The notes under the pieces were generated by a model. That model made no database searches. It was not told the origin of the DNA and saw nothing but the letters and a program-made list of their open reading frames with translations. This document shows positions 27,949-38,642 of a stretch of DNA of 64,000 nucleotides, in pieces (positions within the stretch are counted from its first letter, which is position 1; every line of letters begins with the position of its first letter). This stretch comes from Thalassotalea nanhaiensis (GTDB taxonomy: Bacteria; Pseudomonadota; Gammaproteobacteria; Enterobacterales; Alteromonadaceae). The position numbers and the translations under genes were made by a program. The stretch lies in NCBI RefSeq assembly GCF_031583575.1, contig NZ_CP134146.1:2170001-2234000 (forward strand). Direction: 5' to 3'.

Positions 27949-29076
27949 TTATCTTAAATCATCTACAACATGATAGATAGCAGTCAGGGTATCTCTTCCA
28001 AGGATGCTACTGCGATTGTCATTCCACCCTACCATAGGATCAGGCAGTAAATCGTTATCTTTAAATGGCATTTCAACGGTATAAGCCAAACATTTAAACT
28101 GTTCGCCAACCCAGTTAGAGCCAACAGTTAGGTTAGCTTGACCTGGTTTATCTTTATCATAACCTCGGGTATCTTGAAACTCAGGAGTAATCGCTAAAAG
28201 AACATTCTTAAATTTCTCTTCCAACATTTTATGACGCTCGTCATATGAAGGGATACCCTCACAACCAGCAACAAAATTAACTGGTAACGCTTCATCGCCA
28301 TGAATATCAAGATGCATATCCACACCGACTTGTTTCATTTTTTCTGTCACAAGATAAACTTCTGGACTCTTTTCCATTGATGGCGTTTGCCACTCACGGT
28401 TCAAGTTAACCCCTAAAGCATTAGTTCTTAAGTGACCACGATAACCGCCATCTGGATTCATATTGGGTACCATGTAAAAAACGGCCTTACTGAATAAAGA
28501 ACGAGCTGTGCCGTCATCTTCATCAAGTAAACGATCAATAAAACCTTCCATAAACCACTCAGCCATAGTCTCACCAGGATGTTGACGAGCTGTCAGCCAG
28601 ATATTCATTTTACCTTCTTCGGGTTCACCAACTCTTAATAAGCTAATATCACGACCATCATGTGTTTGACCTAATACTTCCAACTGACAGTCGGCATCAA
28701 GTTGTGCTTGATGGATCAAGTCTTGATGACGCTCATAGCTATAAGGCACAAAATAAGCAAAGTACATTGAATCAAATTCAGGGGTAACGGTAATCGTTAA
28801 ATTTTGGCCATCAAATGTTGTAGGCACACGAAACCAGGTAATTCGATCATAAGAGGCTACTGCTTGGTAATCGGTCCAACCTTCTACATAAGCTGACTGA
28901 CCTGCATTGGTAATCGCTAATGTGTGCTCACAGCGTTCGGTATTGTGCAATTTGAAATGAAACCATTGATAAAACTCAGATTGATTATCGTGTTTAATTT
29001 CAAGTTGAATATCGTTTGCTGAATCAGCCTTAATGACACGGATATTACCGCTGTCAAAATTTGAAGAGATTTGCAT
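27949..29076 (-). CDS. M14 family zinc carboxypeptidase (cytosolic/AGBL-like)
   Basis: A 375-residue protein with an N-terminal beta-sandwich domain (about 1-130) and a C-terminal M14 peptidase domain. Zinc ligands are in TARQHPGETMAEWF (HxxE) and the His of MHLDIHGDEALP; YTVEMPFKD carries the catalytic glutamate near the end. No signal peptide, so it is cytoplasmic. This architecture is that of the bacterial cytosolic carboxypeptidases related to eukaryotic AGBL enzymes; the natural substrate is unknown. Monocistronic. Confidence 0.9.
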   Translation of the reverse strand: MQISSNFDSGNIRVIKADSANDIQLEIKHDNQSEFYQWFHFKLHNTERCEHTLAITNAGQSAYVEGWTDYQAVASYDRITWFRVPTTFDGQNLTITVTPEFDSMYFAYFVPYSYERHQDLIHQAQLDADCQLEVLGQTHDGRDISLLRVGEPEEGKMNIWLTARQHPGETMAEWFMEGFIDRLLDEDDGTARSLFSKAVFYMVPNMNPDGGYRGHLRTNALGVNLNREWQTPSMEKSPEVYLVTEKMKQVGVDMHLDIHGDEALPVNFVAGCEGIPSYDERHKMLEEKFKNVLLAITPEFQDTRGYDKDKPGQANLTVGSNWVGEQFKCLAYTVEMPFKDNDLLPDPMVGWNDNRSSILGRDTLTAIYHVVDDLR

Positions 29077-29221
29077 AGTAAACCTTTTACTTATTTAAAA
29101 TTTTGAATCAGTGTACACAAGTGTTTGCATGATAAAAAGTAAGGAAAGGAAAAATATAACAATAAGATAAATATATAACTGTAAAGAGTTTAATACTTAA
29201 TCAAATTACCATTAATGTAGT

Positions 29222-29716
29222 TTATCGGCTACGTAAAAACAGGCCTAGTTCGGTTGAGTAGCCCATGGATCTATGCTCAATTGTACCAAGCTGATTTAGT
29301 ACATAATAACTTGGATACGCGGAGACTTGATAACGCTGTTTAACTTCTTCATTGCCTAATAAAATAGGGAAAGTTAGGTTTAAATCTTGAGAAAACAGAG
29401 CAACTTCGTCTACATCGACAAAATCTAACGCTACAGCAACAATACTGATATTTTCATCACGCTCGTACAGGTTTTGTAGATTTTGAATGCTTATTCGGCA
29501 AACTGAACACCAAGGAGCAAAGAAATACACTACTGTATTATGGTCTACGCCATGTGCGGTTTGATAAATAAATGACTCATTGCCTTCAAGAGAAGTTAGC
29601 TCAAAGTTTGGTGCGCTTTCTTTTTGCCAACTAGATAACATACTGGTTTCTCTGACCATTGATACTAGGTTGACGATAAGGGCTATTATCAATAACTGTG
29701 CAATAAAACCTTTCAA
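29222..29716 (-). CDS. Membrane-anchored thioredoxin-fold (TlpA-like) protein
   Basis: A 164-residue protein with one N-terminal hydrophobic helix (MKGFIAQLLIIALIVNLVSMV) and a thioredoxin domain exported to the periplasm. The redox motif is WCSVC in VVYFFAPWCSVCRIS, and YPSYYVLNQLG holds the cis-proline region. The start is TTG at 29716 with AGGA 7 bases upstream. It may reduce periplasmic disulfides; its partner is not evident from neighbours. Confidence 0.85.
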   Translation of the reverse strand: MKGFIAQLLIIALIVNLVSMVRETSMLSSWQKESAPNFELTSLEGNESFIYQTAHGVDHNTVVYFFAPWCSVCRISIQNLQNLYERDENISIVAVALDFVDVDEVALFSQDLNLTFPILLGNEEVKQRYQVSAYPSYYVLNQLGTIEHRSMGYSTELGLFLRSR

Positions 29717-29824
29717 TTTAAAATCCTGAAAATAAACTTTATACCTAGTAGACCATAGTTAAACAAAATCTATTTCTTAATATAGAAAATTTAACTGCAA
29801 TCGGTTATCACCTATTACACTGTG

Positions 29825-29856
29825 CAAAAAAAAGCCAGTTCGAATTGAACTGGCTT
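29825..29856 (-). terminator. Terminator of the long GAPDH gene
   Basis: Read on the minus strand, stem AAGCCAGTTC/GAACTGGCTT with loop AATT is followed by eight T residues. Confidence 0.9.
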
Positions 29857-29877
29857 AGTATTATTTAAAAAAGGTAA

Positions 29878-31323
29878 TTATGCTTTTGGTAAATTCTGGA
29901 ACGTAACGCCAGCCATTTTATGCATAACTTTAACTACCTGGCAGCTATAACCAAACTCGTTATCGTACCATACATATAAAACAGCACGATCGTCTTCAAC
30001 AATTGTTGCTTGTGAGTCAACAACACCTGCAAAGCGAGAACCAACTAAATCTGTTGATACAATTTCTGTAGACGCTGTGTAGTCAACTTGTTCACGTAAT
30101 GGAGACTCAAGAGAAACACCACGTAAGTAATCGTTTAACTCGTCACGACTAGTTCCTGTTTTAAGGTTTAAGTTCATGATAGCCATTGAAACGTTTGGCG
30201 TAGGAACACGAATAGCGTTACCGGTTAATAATCCTTTCAACTCTGGTAATGCTTTAGCAACTGCTTTAGCGGCACCAGTAGAAGTGATTACCATGTTAAG
30301 CGGTGCACTACGGCCACGACGCTCTGATTTATGGTAATTATCAATTAGGTTTTGATCATTAGTGTAGGAGTGAACAGTTTCAACGTGACCGTTCTTTATA
30401 CCAAACTTGTCATTAAGTGCTTTAAGAACAGGAGTGATCGCATTAGTAGTACAGCTTGCTGCTGAAACGATTTTATCATCATCCAAAATCATATCTTGGT
30501 TCACACCGTATACGATGTTCTTGATGTCACCTTTACCAGGAGCTGTTAATAGTACTTTACCAACGCCTGTAGATTGAAGATGTTGACCTAAACCATCTTC
30601 ATCTGACCAAATACCAGTATTGTCGACAACTAATGCATCGTTAATACCATATTGGGTGTAATCGATTTCGCTTGGAGATTTAGCGTAGATAACTTTAATG
30701 TATGCACCGTTAGCACGAATTGCACCTTGGTCTTCATCAACAGAAATACTTCCGTTAAATGCACCATGGATTGAATCGCGACGTAACAAAGAAGCGCGTT
30801 TTTCAAGGTCACCATCTTTACCTGGGCGAATAACAATTGCACGTAAACGTAAGTTAGCCATTGGACCAGTACGTTCGATAAGTAAACGAGCTAAGATACG
30901 ACCGATACGACCGAAACCGTATAGTACAACATCTTTTGGCTCTGGAGCATCTTGCTCTTTTAATGGTGACAATTCTTTTTCAAGATATTGTTCAATTGTA
31001 AGATCGTTTGCTTCGCCAAGGAACAAGTAACGGTAAGCCAACTTACCAACATCAATACTTGCTGGACGTAAATCCATGTTACTTAGAGCTTCTACGAAAG
31101 GAAAACTTTCACGTAAACGCAATTTGGTTTCTTCATGAGTACCAACATATTTATGTGCCTTGATGATATCAATAGCAGAGGCATTCACTAATGGACGTCC
31201 ATATACTGAAACCTCAACACCGAAATTACGGTATAACTGGCCAATAATTGGTTGCATTCTTTCAGCGAAGTCTTGGCGTTCCTGCCAACTCTTTTGGTAC
31301 ATTTCCTCGTGTTGAGAAGTCAT
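29878..31323 (-). CDS. Long-form glyceraldehyde-3-phosphate dehydrogenase
   Basis: A 481-residue GAPDH with about 125 extra N-terminal residues before the NAD-binding start VVLYGFGRIGRILARLL. The catalytic cysteine is C291 in SAASCTTNAITP, and the C-terminal NEFGYSCQVV replaces the usual NEMGYSNKV. This long form is found in Vibrio, Shewanella, Colwellia and relatives beside the standard GapA; it may work mainly in gluconeogenesis, which is inference. The ATG is at 31323; a half-conserved HexR-like site (TGTAATT) lies at 31412. Confidence 0.93.
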   Translation of the reverse strand: MTSQHEEMYQKSWQERQDFAERMQPIIGQLYRNFGVEVSVYGRPLVNASAIDIIKAHKYVGTHEETKLRLRESFPFVEALSNMDLRPASIDVGKLAYRYLFLGEANDLTIEQYLEKELSPLKEQDAPEPKDVVLYGFGRIGRILARLLIERTGPMANLRLRAIVIRPGKDGDLEKRASLLRRDSIHGAFNGSISVDEDQGAIRANGAYIKVIYAKSPSEIDYTQYGINDALVVDNTGIWSDEDGLGQHLQSTGVGKVLLTAPGKGDIKNIVYGVNQDMILDDDKIVSAASCTTNAITPVLKALNDKFGIKNGHVETVHSYTNDQNLIDNYHKSERRGRSAPLNMVITSTGAAKAVAKALPELKGLLTGNAIRVPTPNVSMAIMNLNLKTGTSRDELNDYLRGVSLESPLREQVDYTASTEIVSTDLVGSRFAGVVDSQATIVEDDRAVLYVWYDNEFGYSCQVVKVMHKMAGVTFQNLPKA

Positions 31324-31484
31324 TACGTAAACCTTAATTGTTAAAACTAAATGGAATTACATCGGTTAACTTTATTATAAAACCAATGCAATATTAAAAT
31401 TCGGGTGTATTGTAATTGAAGTTGTAACTTTTCTCCACCACTTACAAAACGATTTTTATAAATTTTTAAACAACACGTTTAGTA

Positions 31485-31868
31485 CTATTGGGACGGTTCA
31501 AAAATAAGGCTTAAAGAGTTTACGCAGTATCGTTTAAATGTAGGCGCGGGTCCATCATCAAAAACATGGCCCAGGTGTGAATCACAATGCTTACATTTTA
31601 TCTCGGTGCGTTTCATTCCATGACTATTATCATCTAAATATAAAACAGCATTCTCTATAGATTCGAAAAAGCTCGGCCAGCCACAACCTGATTGGAATTT
31701 TTTAGCACTTAGAAATAAGGAGGATTGGCAGCACGCACAGTTATAAGTGCCCTGCTGCCAATGTTCGTTGTATTTGCCGGAAAATGGCGACTCTGTTGCT
31801 CCTAGCCGACATACCTGATAAGCGTCAGCCGATAATGTTTTTTTATAGGTATCATCTGCTTTGCTCAT
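31485..31868 (-). CDS. msrB: Peptide methionine-R-sulfoxide reductase
   Basis: It repairs Met-R-sulfoxide in oxidised proteins. The ATG at 31868 (MSKADDTYKKTLSADAYQ) gives 127 residues. Structural zinc cysteines CACC and CKHC, the substrate motif SGCGWPSFF and the catalytic Cys in RYCVNSLSL are all present. It lies 11 bases after gnd and is probably co-transcribed with it. Confidence 0.96.
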   Translation of the reverse strand: MSKADDTYKKTLSADAYQVCRLGATESPFSGKYNEHWQQGTYNCACCQSSLFLSAKKFQSGCGWPSFFESIENAVLYLDDNSHGMKRTEIKCKHCDSHLGHVFDDGPAPTFKRYCVNSLSLIFEPSQ

Positions 31869-31879
31869 AGTACTCTCCG

Positions 31880-33406
31880 TTAAACTTGTTCTATAGGTCG
31901 ACCTGGATCTGTCCACTGCACATGAAATTTTTGAGTCTCAGGTTTATCAATACGTTTAAATGTATGAGCACCAAAATAGTCACGTTGCCCTTGTAAAAGG
32001 TTAGCAGGTAGAACGTCACTGCGCATCGAGTCATAATAACTGAGTGATGATGAAATTGCCCCGATTGGGATCCCCATCATCGTCGCTTTTGCGACTGCAA
32101 AACGCCAGTTTTGTTGATACTGACTTAACTGTTCACTAAAGAATGAATCAAGCAATAAGTTCTCTAACTTATAATCACGTTCAAAAGCATCAGTAATCGA
32201 CTGTAAAAATGCGGCTCGAATGATGCAGCCTGAACGCCAAATCTTAGCAATGGAAGCAAAGTTTAATTCCCAGTTTTGCTCAACACTTGCCAGTTTCATT
32301 AATTGAAATCCTTGAGCATAAGCACATATTTTAGCGCAATACAGTGCATCATGTAATTGCGTAACCATTTCTTGCTTTTGCTCTGGTGAAAATGATTCCA
32401 CTTGTGGTGCTGACAGTGTTTTAGAGGTTTGCTGACGTAATTCCTTAAATGAAGAAATTGAACGAGCGTAGACCGCTTGGGATATAGTCGGTGCAGGGCA
32501 ACCTACTTCTAAAGAGCTTACTGCAGTCCATAAACCAGTACCCTTTTGTCCGGCTTTATCAAGAATCAGATCGACAAGGTGAGAACCAGTATCAGGATCT
32601 TTATGACGTAATACTTCAACAGAAATACCCATTAAGTAACTATCAAGAACACCTTCATTCCACTGAGCAAAAATGTCTGCGATTTCGTCACATGAGTATT
32701 GTAAACCTTCGCGCAGTACATGGTATGCTTCACAAATCATTTGCATATCAGCGTATTCAATACCGTTATGTACCATTTTTACATAATGGCCAGAACCAGC
32801 TGGACCTATATAATCCGCACACGGTTCACCTTCTTCAATGACTTGCCCTGGAGCAGTACGTTCAATAGGCTTGCCAGTAACAGCGTCAACCTTGGCTGCA
32901 ATCGCACTCCATATTGGCTTTACACGAGTCCATGCATATGCAGAGCCACTTGGCATTAATGCGGGACCAAACCTTGCCCCTACTTCACCGCCTGAAACCG
33001 CTGATGAGAAAAAGATGAAGTTATCTTTATAAACTGATTCTCTTTCTACAGTATCAGTCCATAAACTATTACCTGTATCGATAACAATGTCATCAGGTTG
33101 GATACCAGCACCAATCAAGTTTTGACACACTTGGTCAACTACTTCACCTGCTGGAACTGATAATACGATCAGATGCGGTGCTTTTAATTTGGAAAGCAGT
33201 TCGGTATATGAAGAACAGCCTATGACTCTTGGGGCTTGATTATTAGTTTCTATAGCGTCTTGCTCTATTGCTGCAGTAACTTTTTCTGAATCTAAATCAA
33301 AAGCAGCAATTTTATAGCCATTGTCAGCTAAATTTAAAACAAGGTTTTTCCCCATAACACCAAGACCGACAAAGCCGATGTCACATTTACTTGTGTTGTT
33401 AGACAT
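31880..33406 (-). CDS. gnd: 6-phosphogluconate dehydrogenase (decarboxylating)
   Basis: It oxidises 6-phosphogluconate to ribulose-5-phosphate with NADP. The 508-residue protein has the N-terminal Rossmann motif GFVGLGVMGKNLVLNLADNGY, the substrate motifs SSAVSGGEVGARFGPALMPSG and GHYVKMVHNGIEYADMQMI with the catalytic Lys, and the helical C-terminal domain. It is about 40 residues longer than E. coli Gnd. It is divergent from gapA, sharing a 192-bp regulatory region. Confidence 0.97.
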   Translation of the reverse strand: MSNNTSKCDIGFVGLGVMGKNLVLNLADNGYKIAAFDLDSEKVTAAIEQDAIETNNQAPRVIGCSSYTELLSKLKAPHLIVLSVPAGEVVDQVCQNLIGAGIQPDDIVIDTGNSLWTDTVERESVYKDNFIFFSSAVSGGEVGARFGPALMPSGSAYAWTRVKPIWSAIAAKVDAVTGKPIERTAPGQVIEEGEPCADYIGPAGSGHYVKMVHNGIEYADMQMICEAYHVLREGLQYSCDEIADIFAQWNEGVLDSYLMGISVEVLRHKDPDTGSHLVDLILDKAGQKGTGLWTAVSSLEVGCPAPTISQAVYARSISSFKELRQQTSKTLSAPQVESFSPEQKQEMVTQLHDALYCAKICAYAQGFQLMKLASVEQNWELNFASIAKIWRSGCIIRAAFLQSITDAFERDYKLENLLLDSFFSEQLSQYQQNWRFAVAKATMMGIPIGAISSSLSYYDSMRSDVLPANLLQGQRDYFGAHTFKRIDKPETQKFHVQWTDPGRPIEQV

Positions 33407-33557
33407 TTAAAATATTATCCATTTATTCAATGATTTTTATTAACCCACGTATTTTGCCATAGATAGCTTCATTTTGTAATGTTTACAAACTAATTAAGAT
33501 AAAATCTAATAAAACTACACAAAAACACAAATAAAGCTTGATATTTCGCTCAAATGT

Positions 33558-34627
<1,070 letters not shown>

Positions 34628-34673
34628 TTTAAACCAGTGCTATTTAGTTAGCTATAAAAATGTCTGAATATTG

Positions 34674-34699
34674 AAAGGAGCTTTTAAGCTCCTTTTTTT
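34674..34699 (+). terminator. gapA terminator
   Basis: Stem AAAGGAGCTT/AAGCTCCTTT with a 2-base loop followed by seven T residues. The 53-bp repeat array starts at the next base. Confidence 0.9.
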
Positions 34700-35020
34700 A
34701 CATCAGGGATGATGGAATGTCGACTTGCCAAGGATGGCAATAAAGTCGACTCACTTCAGGGATGATGGAATGTCGACTTGCCAAGGATGGCAATAAAGTC
34801 GACTCACTTCAGGGGTGATGGAATGTCGACTTGCCAAGGATGGCAATAAAGTCGACTCACTTCAGGGGTGATGGAATGTCGACTTGCCAAGGATGGCAAT
34901 AAAGTCGACTCACTTCAGGGATGATGGAATGTCGACTTGCCAAGGATGGCAATAAAGTCGACTCACTTTAGGGATGATGGAATGTCGACTTAACAAGGAT
35001 GGCATTAAGTCAACCCACTT
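34700..35020 (+). repeat. Tandem hairpin repeat, locus C (six 53-bp units)
   Basis: Units are in exact 53-bp register (TCAGGG at 34703, 34756, 34809, 34862, 34915; TTAGGG at 34968). Each has a small hairpin around TCA-GGGA-TGA, the linker GAATG, then a long hairpin with arms GTCGACTT/AAGTCGAC around GCCAAGGATGGC. Units 3 and 4 share a GGGGTG variant; unit 6 is diverged. The gap from 35021 to 35101 holds nothing else recognisable. Confidence 0.92.
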
Positions 35021-35101
35021 CTAGAATGAAACTGTGTAATTACTCTTAAGTATCGGCGTTGTTATTTAACTTACACCACTGATAGCTAAAATAATTAACG
35101 C

Positions 35102-35134
35102 AAAAAAACGGGACCATATATGATCCCGTTTTTA
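35102..35134. terminator. Terminator of the zwf-pgl-edd-glk-eda operon
   Basis: Stem AACGGGAtCAT/ATGgTCCCGTT-type (ACGGGACCAT/ATGATCCCGT with one wobble pair) flanked by A7 and T5, usable on the minus strand 35 bases after eda. Confidence 0.85.
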
Positions 35135-35168
35135 AGTCAACTTACGCTGTTACTATCACATGTAAAAA

Positions 35169-35825
35169 TTATGCAAATTGCTTTGCTGAAGCGACTGCAT
35201 TTTTGGTGATTTCTGTAATTTTCGCCCAATCTTTATTGGCAACTGCGTCATTTGGTACTAACCAAGAACCGCCAATACAGCTTACATTGTTTAAACTTAA
35301 GTAATTACCCATGTTATCCTGATTTATGCCACCAGTAGGACAAAAACGAATGTTAGGAAAAGGACCTGAAATTGATTTGATCGATTTTGAGCCACCAACA
35401 GCTTCAGCCGGGAAAAACTTAAAGTGATCAAACCCTGCGTCAATACCAGTCATTAATTCAGATATTGATGCAATCCCTGGAATTAACGGAATTGGTGAAT
35501 TTTTAGAAGCTACTAATAGCTCTTTGGTTAAGCCAGGGCTTATGGCAAATTTTGCACCCGCATCAATTGATTGTTGCAAAGTATCAGGATTAGTTACCGT
35601 ACCTGAGCCAATCATAGCTTCAGGCACTTTAGATGCAATCTCTCTTATCACATCTAAGGCATTAGCTGTTCTTAACGTTACTTCAAGTACATTGATACCG
35701 CCCGCAATTAATGCCTTAGCAATAGGCACTGCATCTTCAACATTTTCAATTACTAATACAGGAACAATAGATCCTAATGCAAAGATTTCTTCTGGCTGAG
35801 TTTGCCACTTATTTGTTAACGACAT
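35169..35825 (-). CDS. eda: KDPG/KHG aldolase
   Basis: It cleaves 2-keto-3-deoxy-6-phosphogluconate to pyruvate and glyceraldehyde-3-phosphate, the last step of the Entner-Doudoroff pathway. The 218-residue class I aldolase has NVLEVTLRT (catalytic Glu), GSGTVTNPD and the Schiff-base Lys in DHFKFFPAEAVGG. Last gene of the five-gene operon; its start overlaps glk by 10 bases. Confidence 0.97.
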   Translation of the reverse strand: MSLTNKWQTQPEEIFALGSIVPVLVIENVEDAVPIAKALIAGGINVLEVTLRTANALDVIREIASKVPEAMIGSGTVTNPDTLQQSIDAGAKFAISPGLTKELLVASKNSPIPLIPGIASISELMTGIDAGFDHFKFFPAEAVGGSKSIKSISGPFPNIRFCPTGGINQDNMGNYLSLNNVSCIGGSWLVPNDAVANKDWAKITEITKNAVASAKQFA

Positions 35826-36802
35826 ACGTCCTCATTTATATTTTGTTGAATTAAGTAGGCACTAGCCCCAATTAAACCAGGTTGTGATTCGGTTATAACA
35901 AAGGTCGGTATTCTTGCATTGAAATGCGTAAACCTTCCTTTTGCCTCAAAACGGCGTCTAAAGCCGCTTTCTTCAAAGAACTCTAAAAACCTTGGGACAA
36001 TTCCACCAGCAATATAGACACCACCAAAACTAGCAGTAGTTAATGCTAAATTGCCGGCAAAACTTCCTAGAGTTTTGCAAAACTGTTCCATTGTTTCTAA
36101 ACATATATCGCAAGTTTTATCGATTGCACGACTTGAAATCTCGGCCGCACTATAGTTATTGGTATCAACATCACGATAATGACATAACGCTTGATATATT
36201 TGCTCTATACCTAATCCTGAAAGCAGTTGTTCATATGATACGCGTGAATATTTCTCTTTTAAGTAGTTTAAAATTGCAATTTCTACATCGTTAATTGCAG
36301 CAAAGTCGGAGTGTCCACCTTCTCCGCCAACACTTATCCACTGATCGTTACCCCATATAACATTGGCAACCCCTAAACCAGTACCTGGTCCACAAATTGC
36401 GATAGGCTTGTGATTAATAACCTCACCACCACCAATTTTATATTTTTGCCACTCATCCAAACTATTGATCGACCAAGCTATCGCCGTATAGTCATTGATC
36501 ATGTGTAGGCTTTTTAACCCTAGATCTGCTTTCAATTTTGCCTTTGAAAAACTCCACGGCAAGTTGGTCATATCAATTAAGTCTTGTTCGACAGGACAGG
36601 CAATAGCTAAGCATGCGTTAACATTTTGTTTTTCAGTATCTATTGAAAACAATTCAAAATAATCATCGATTACACTACGTAAACTTGCATATTGAGCACA
36701 CTCATACGTCTTTAAATTTTGAATATTTCCTGATTCATCGTTCATTGCTATACGAAGGTTAGTCCCTCCAATATCAGCAACAATATTTACTGGCTTAGAC
36801 AT
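35816..36802 (-). CDS. glk: Glucokinase
   Basis: It phosphorylates glucose at C6 with ATP. The 328-residue protein starts with the phosphate motif NIVADIGGTNLRIAM and has ICGPGTGLGVANVIW and SVGGEGGHSDFA (sugar-binding Glu/His), as in the proteobacterial Glk family. Its place inside the ED operon, overlapping edd by 8 bases and eda by 10, ties glucose phosphorylation directly to this pathway. Confidence 0.95.
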   Translation of the reverse strand: MSKPVNIVADIGGTNLRIAMNDESGNIQNLKTYECAQYASLRSVIDDYFELFSIDTEKQNVNACLAIACPVEQDLIDMTNLPWSFSKAKLKADLGLKSLHMINDYTAIAWSINSLDEWQKYKIGGGEVINHKPIAICGPGTGLGVANVIWGNDQWISVGGEGGHSDFAAINDVEIAILNYLKEKYSRVSYEQLLSGLGIEQIYQALCHYRDVDTNNYSAAEISSRAIDKTCDICLETMEQFCKTLGSFAGNLALTTASFGGVYIAGGIVPRFLEFFEESGFRRRFEAKGRFTHFNARIPTFVITESQPGLIGASAYLIQQNINEDVCR

Positions 36803-38639
36803 TATTTAAATCCTCGGGAAATAATGAACAAGCGCCTAGCTCTGCACCACTAAGACTATTTCGCATAAAGCCAAACATTTCTCGACCCATGCCTTGGTGC
36901 TCATGCTGGGCTGCAAATTTCGCTAATGGGCGACTGTTTAATTCTGCTTCATCGACCATTAAGGTCAGTTCGCCGCTAACACCGTCAACCAATATCATAT
37001 CGCCCGTTTGCACTTTAGCGATTAAGCCACCATCAAGTGCTTCTGGTACTAAATGTATTGCTGCAGGTACTTTTCCTGATGCACCTGACATTCGACCATC
37101 GGTTACTAATGCAACATTAAAGCCTTTATCTTGTAGCACACCTAGTGGTGGAGTTAATTTATGACACTCAGGCATACCACGAGCTTTAGGTCCTTGGAAT
37201 CGAACCACAGCAACGAAATCTTTGTCTAGCGCACCTGATTGGAACGCTGCATCTAGCTCATGTTGATCTTCAAAAACAACAGCCGGCGCCTTGATCACTT
37301 CTTGACCAGGTCGTAGTGAAGAGGTTTTTAATACTGAACGCCCTAAATTACCTTTTAGTAATTTTAAGCCGCCATCTGCTTTAAAAGGTGCTCCAGGATT
37401 AGCGATGATTTCTAAATCACCTGACTCTTTCGGGCCTTCAACCCAAACGAGTTTTCCTTCTTGTAATGTAGGAACTTGCGTATAACGTTCGAGACCTTGG
37501 CCACAGATTGTTTCAACATCTTCATGAAGTAGGCCTGCATCGATTAACTCTCTAAACAATAACGCCATACCACCAGCTTCTTGAAACTGATTAATGTCGG
37601 CAAAACCATTCGGGTAAATACGTGTCATTAACGGTACTGCATCGGATAAATCGGCAAAATCATCCCAATTAATAATAATCCCTGCTGCTTTAGCGAATGC
37701 AATAATGTGCATGGTTAAATTTGTTGAACCACCTGTTGCCAATAACGCGACAATGGCATTAACAATAGATTTTTCATTAATCATTTTACCAACCGGAACA
37801 AAATTACCCGATTGTTGAGTTAGGCGCGTTACTTGTCTTGCTGCGGCTTTAGTCAATTCTTCACGCAGTTCGGTATTTGGTGCAACAAATGATGCTCCAG
37901 GTAAATGTAAACCCATCACTTCAACGACTAATTGATTCGAGTTCGCTGTACCAAAAAACGTACAGGTACCAGGGGCATGATAAGATGAAGATTCGGCTTC
38001 TAGAAGCTCATCTTCCCCTACTTCACCTTTAGCATACTGTTGTCTAACCCGAGCTTTTTCTTTGTTTGGAATACCTGAAGGCATAGGTCCTGCTGGCACA
38101 AACACTGTAGGAAGATGACCAAAGGTCATTGCAGCAATTAATAAACCCGGAACTATCTTGTCACAGATGCCAAGCATTAACGTTCCATCAAACATATTAT
38201 GGGAAAGCGCTACCGCAGAAGACATGGCAATAACGTCTCGGCTCATCAAACTAAGATCCATACCCGGCTGACCTTGGGTTACACCATCACACATCGCGGG
38301 TACACCACCGGCAAATTGAGCTACACCGCCAGTTTCTCTAATCGCCTGTTTAATGATCTCAGGATATGTTTCATAAGGCTGGTGTGCTGATAGCATGTCG
38401 TTATAAGCCGACACAATCGCAACATCACTATGATTTAGCTGTTTTAAGATAGACTTATCTTCTTTGCCACAAGCGGCAAAACCATGTGCTAAATTGCCAC
38501 AAGACAACGCAGAGCGGTGAACTTTTGAAGACTTAGCATTGTCAATTTTTGCTAGATAGTCGGCTCTTTGGCTTTTACTTCGTTCGATAATGCGATTGGT
38601 GATCGCGGTAATATTTGCATTCATTTTGATATTTGACAT
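36795..38639 (-). CDS. edd: 6-phosphogluconate dehydratase
   Basis: An iron-sulfur enzyme that dehydrates 6-phosphogluconate to KDPG. The 614-residue protein has HSALSCGNLAHGFAACGKEDK near the N-terminus, GGVPAMCDGVTQGQPGMDLSLMSRD (cluster cysteine), YHAPGTCTFFGTANSNQ and TDGRMSGASGKVPAA of the IlvD/Edd family; the length matches E. coli Edd (603). It follows pgl by 3 bases. Confidence 0.97.
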   Translation of the reverse strand: MSNIKMNANITAITNRIIERSKSQRADYLAKIDNAKSSKVHRSALSCGNLAHGFAACGKEDKSILKQLNHSDVAIVSAYNDMLSAHQPYETYPEIIKQAIRETGGVAQFAGGVPAMCDGVTQGQPGMDLSLMSRDVIAMSSAVALSHNMFDGTLMLGICDKIVPGLLIAAMTFGHLPTVFVPAGPMPSGIPNKEKARVRQQYAKGEVGEDELLEAESSSYHAPGTCTFFGTANSNQLVVEVMGLHLPGASFVAPNTELREELTKAAARQVTRLTQQSGNFVPVGKMINEKSIVNAIVALLATGGSTNLTMHIIAFAKAAGIIINWDDFADLSDAVPLMTRIYPNGFADINQFQEAGGMALLFRELIDAGLLHEDVETICGQGLERYTQVPTLQEGKLVWVEGPKESGDLEIIANPGAPFKADGGLKLLKGNLGRSVLKTSSLRPGQEVIKAPAVVFEDQHELDAAFQSGALDKDFVAVVRFQGPKARGMPECHKLTPPLGVLQDKGFNVALVTDGRMSGASGKVPAAIHLVPEALDGGLIAKVQTGDMILVDGVSGELTLMVDEAELNSRPLAKFAAQHEHQGMGREMFGFMRNSLSGAELGACSLFPEDLNNV

Positions 38640-38642
38640 TGG

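Noticed and set aside
31412-31426. HexR site before the long GAPDH gene
   Set aside because: Only one half (TGTAATT) is conserved; about 10 of 15 positions match, too weak to list as a site.
34700-35020. CRISPR array
   Set aside because: The 53-bp units are contiguous with no variable spacers and no cas genes are near.
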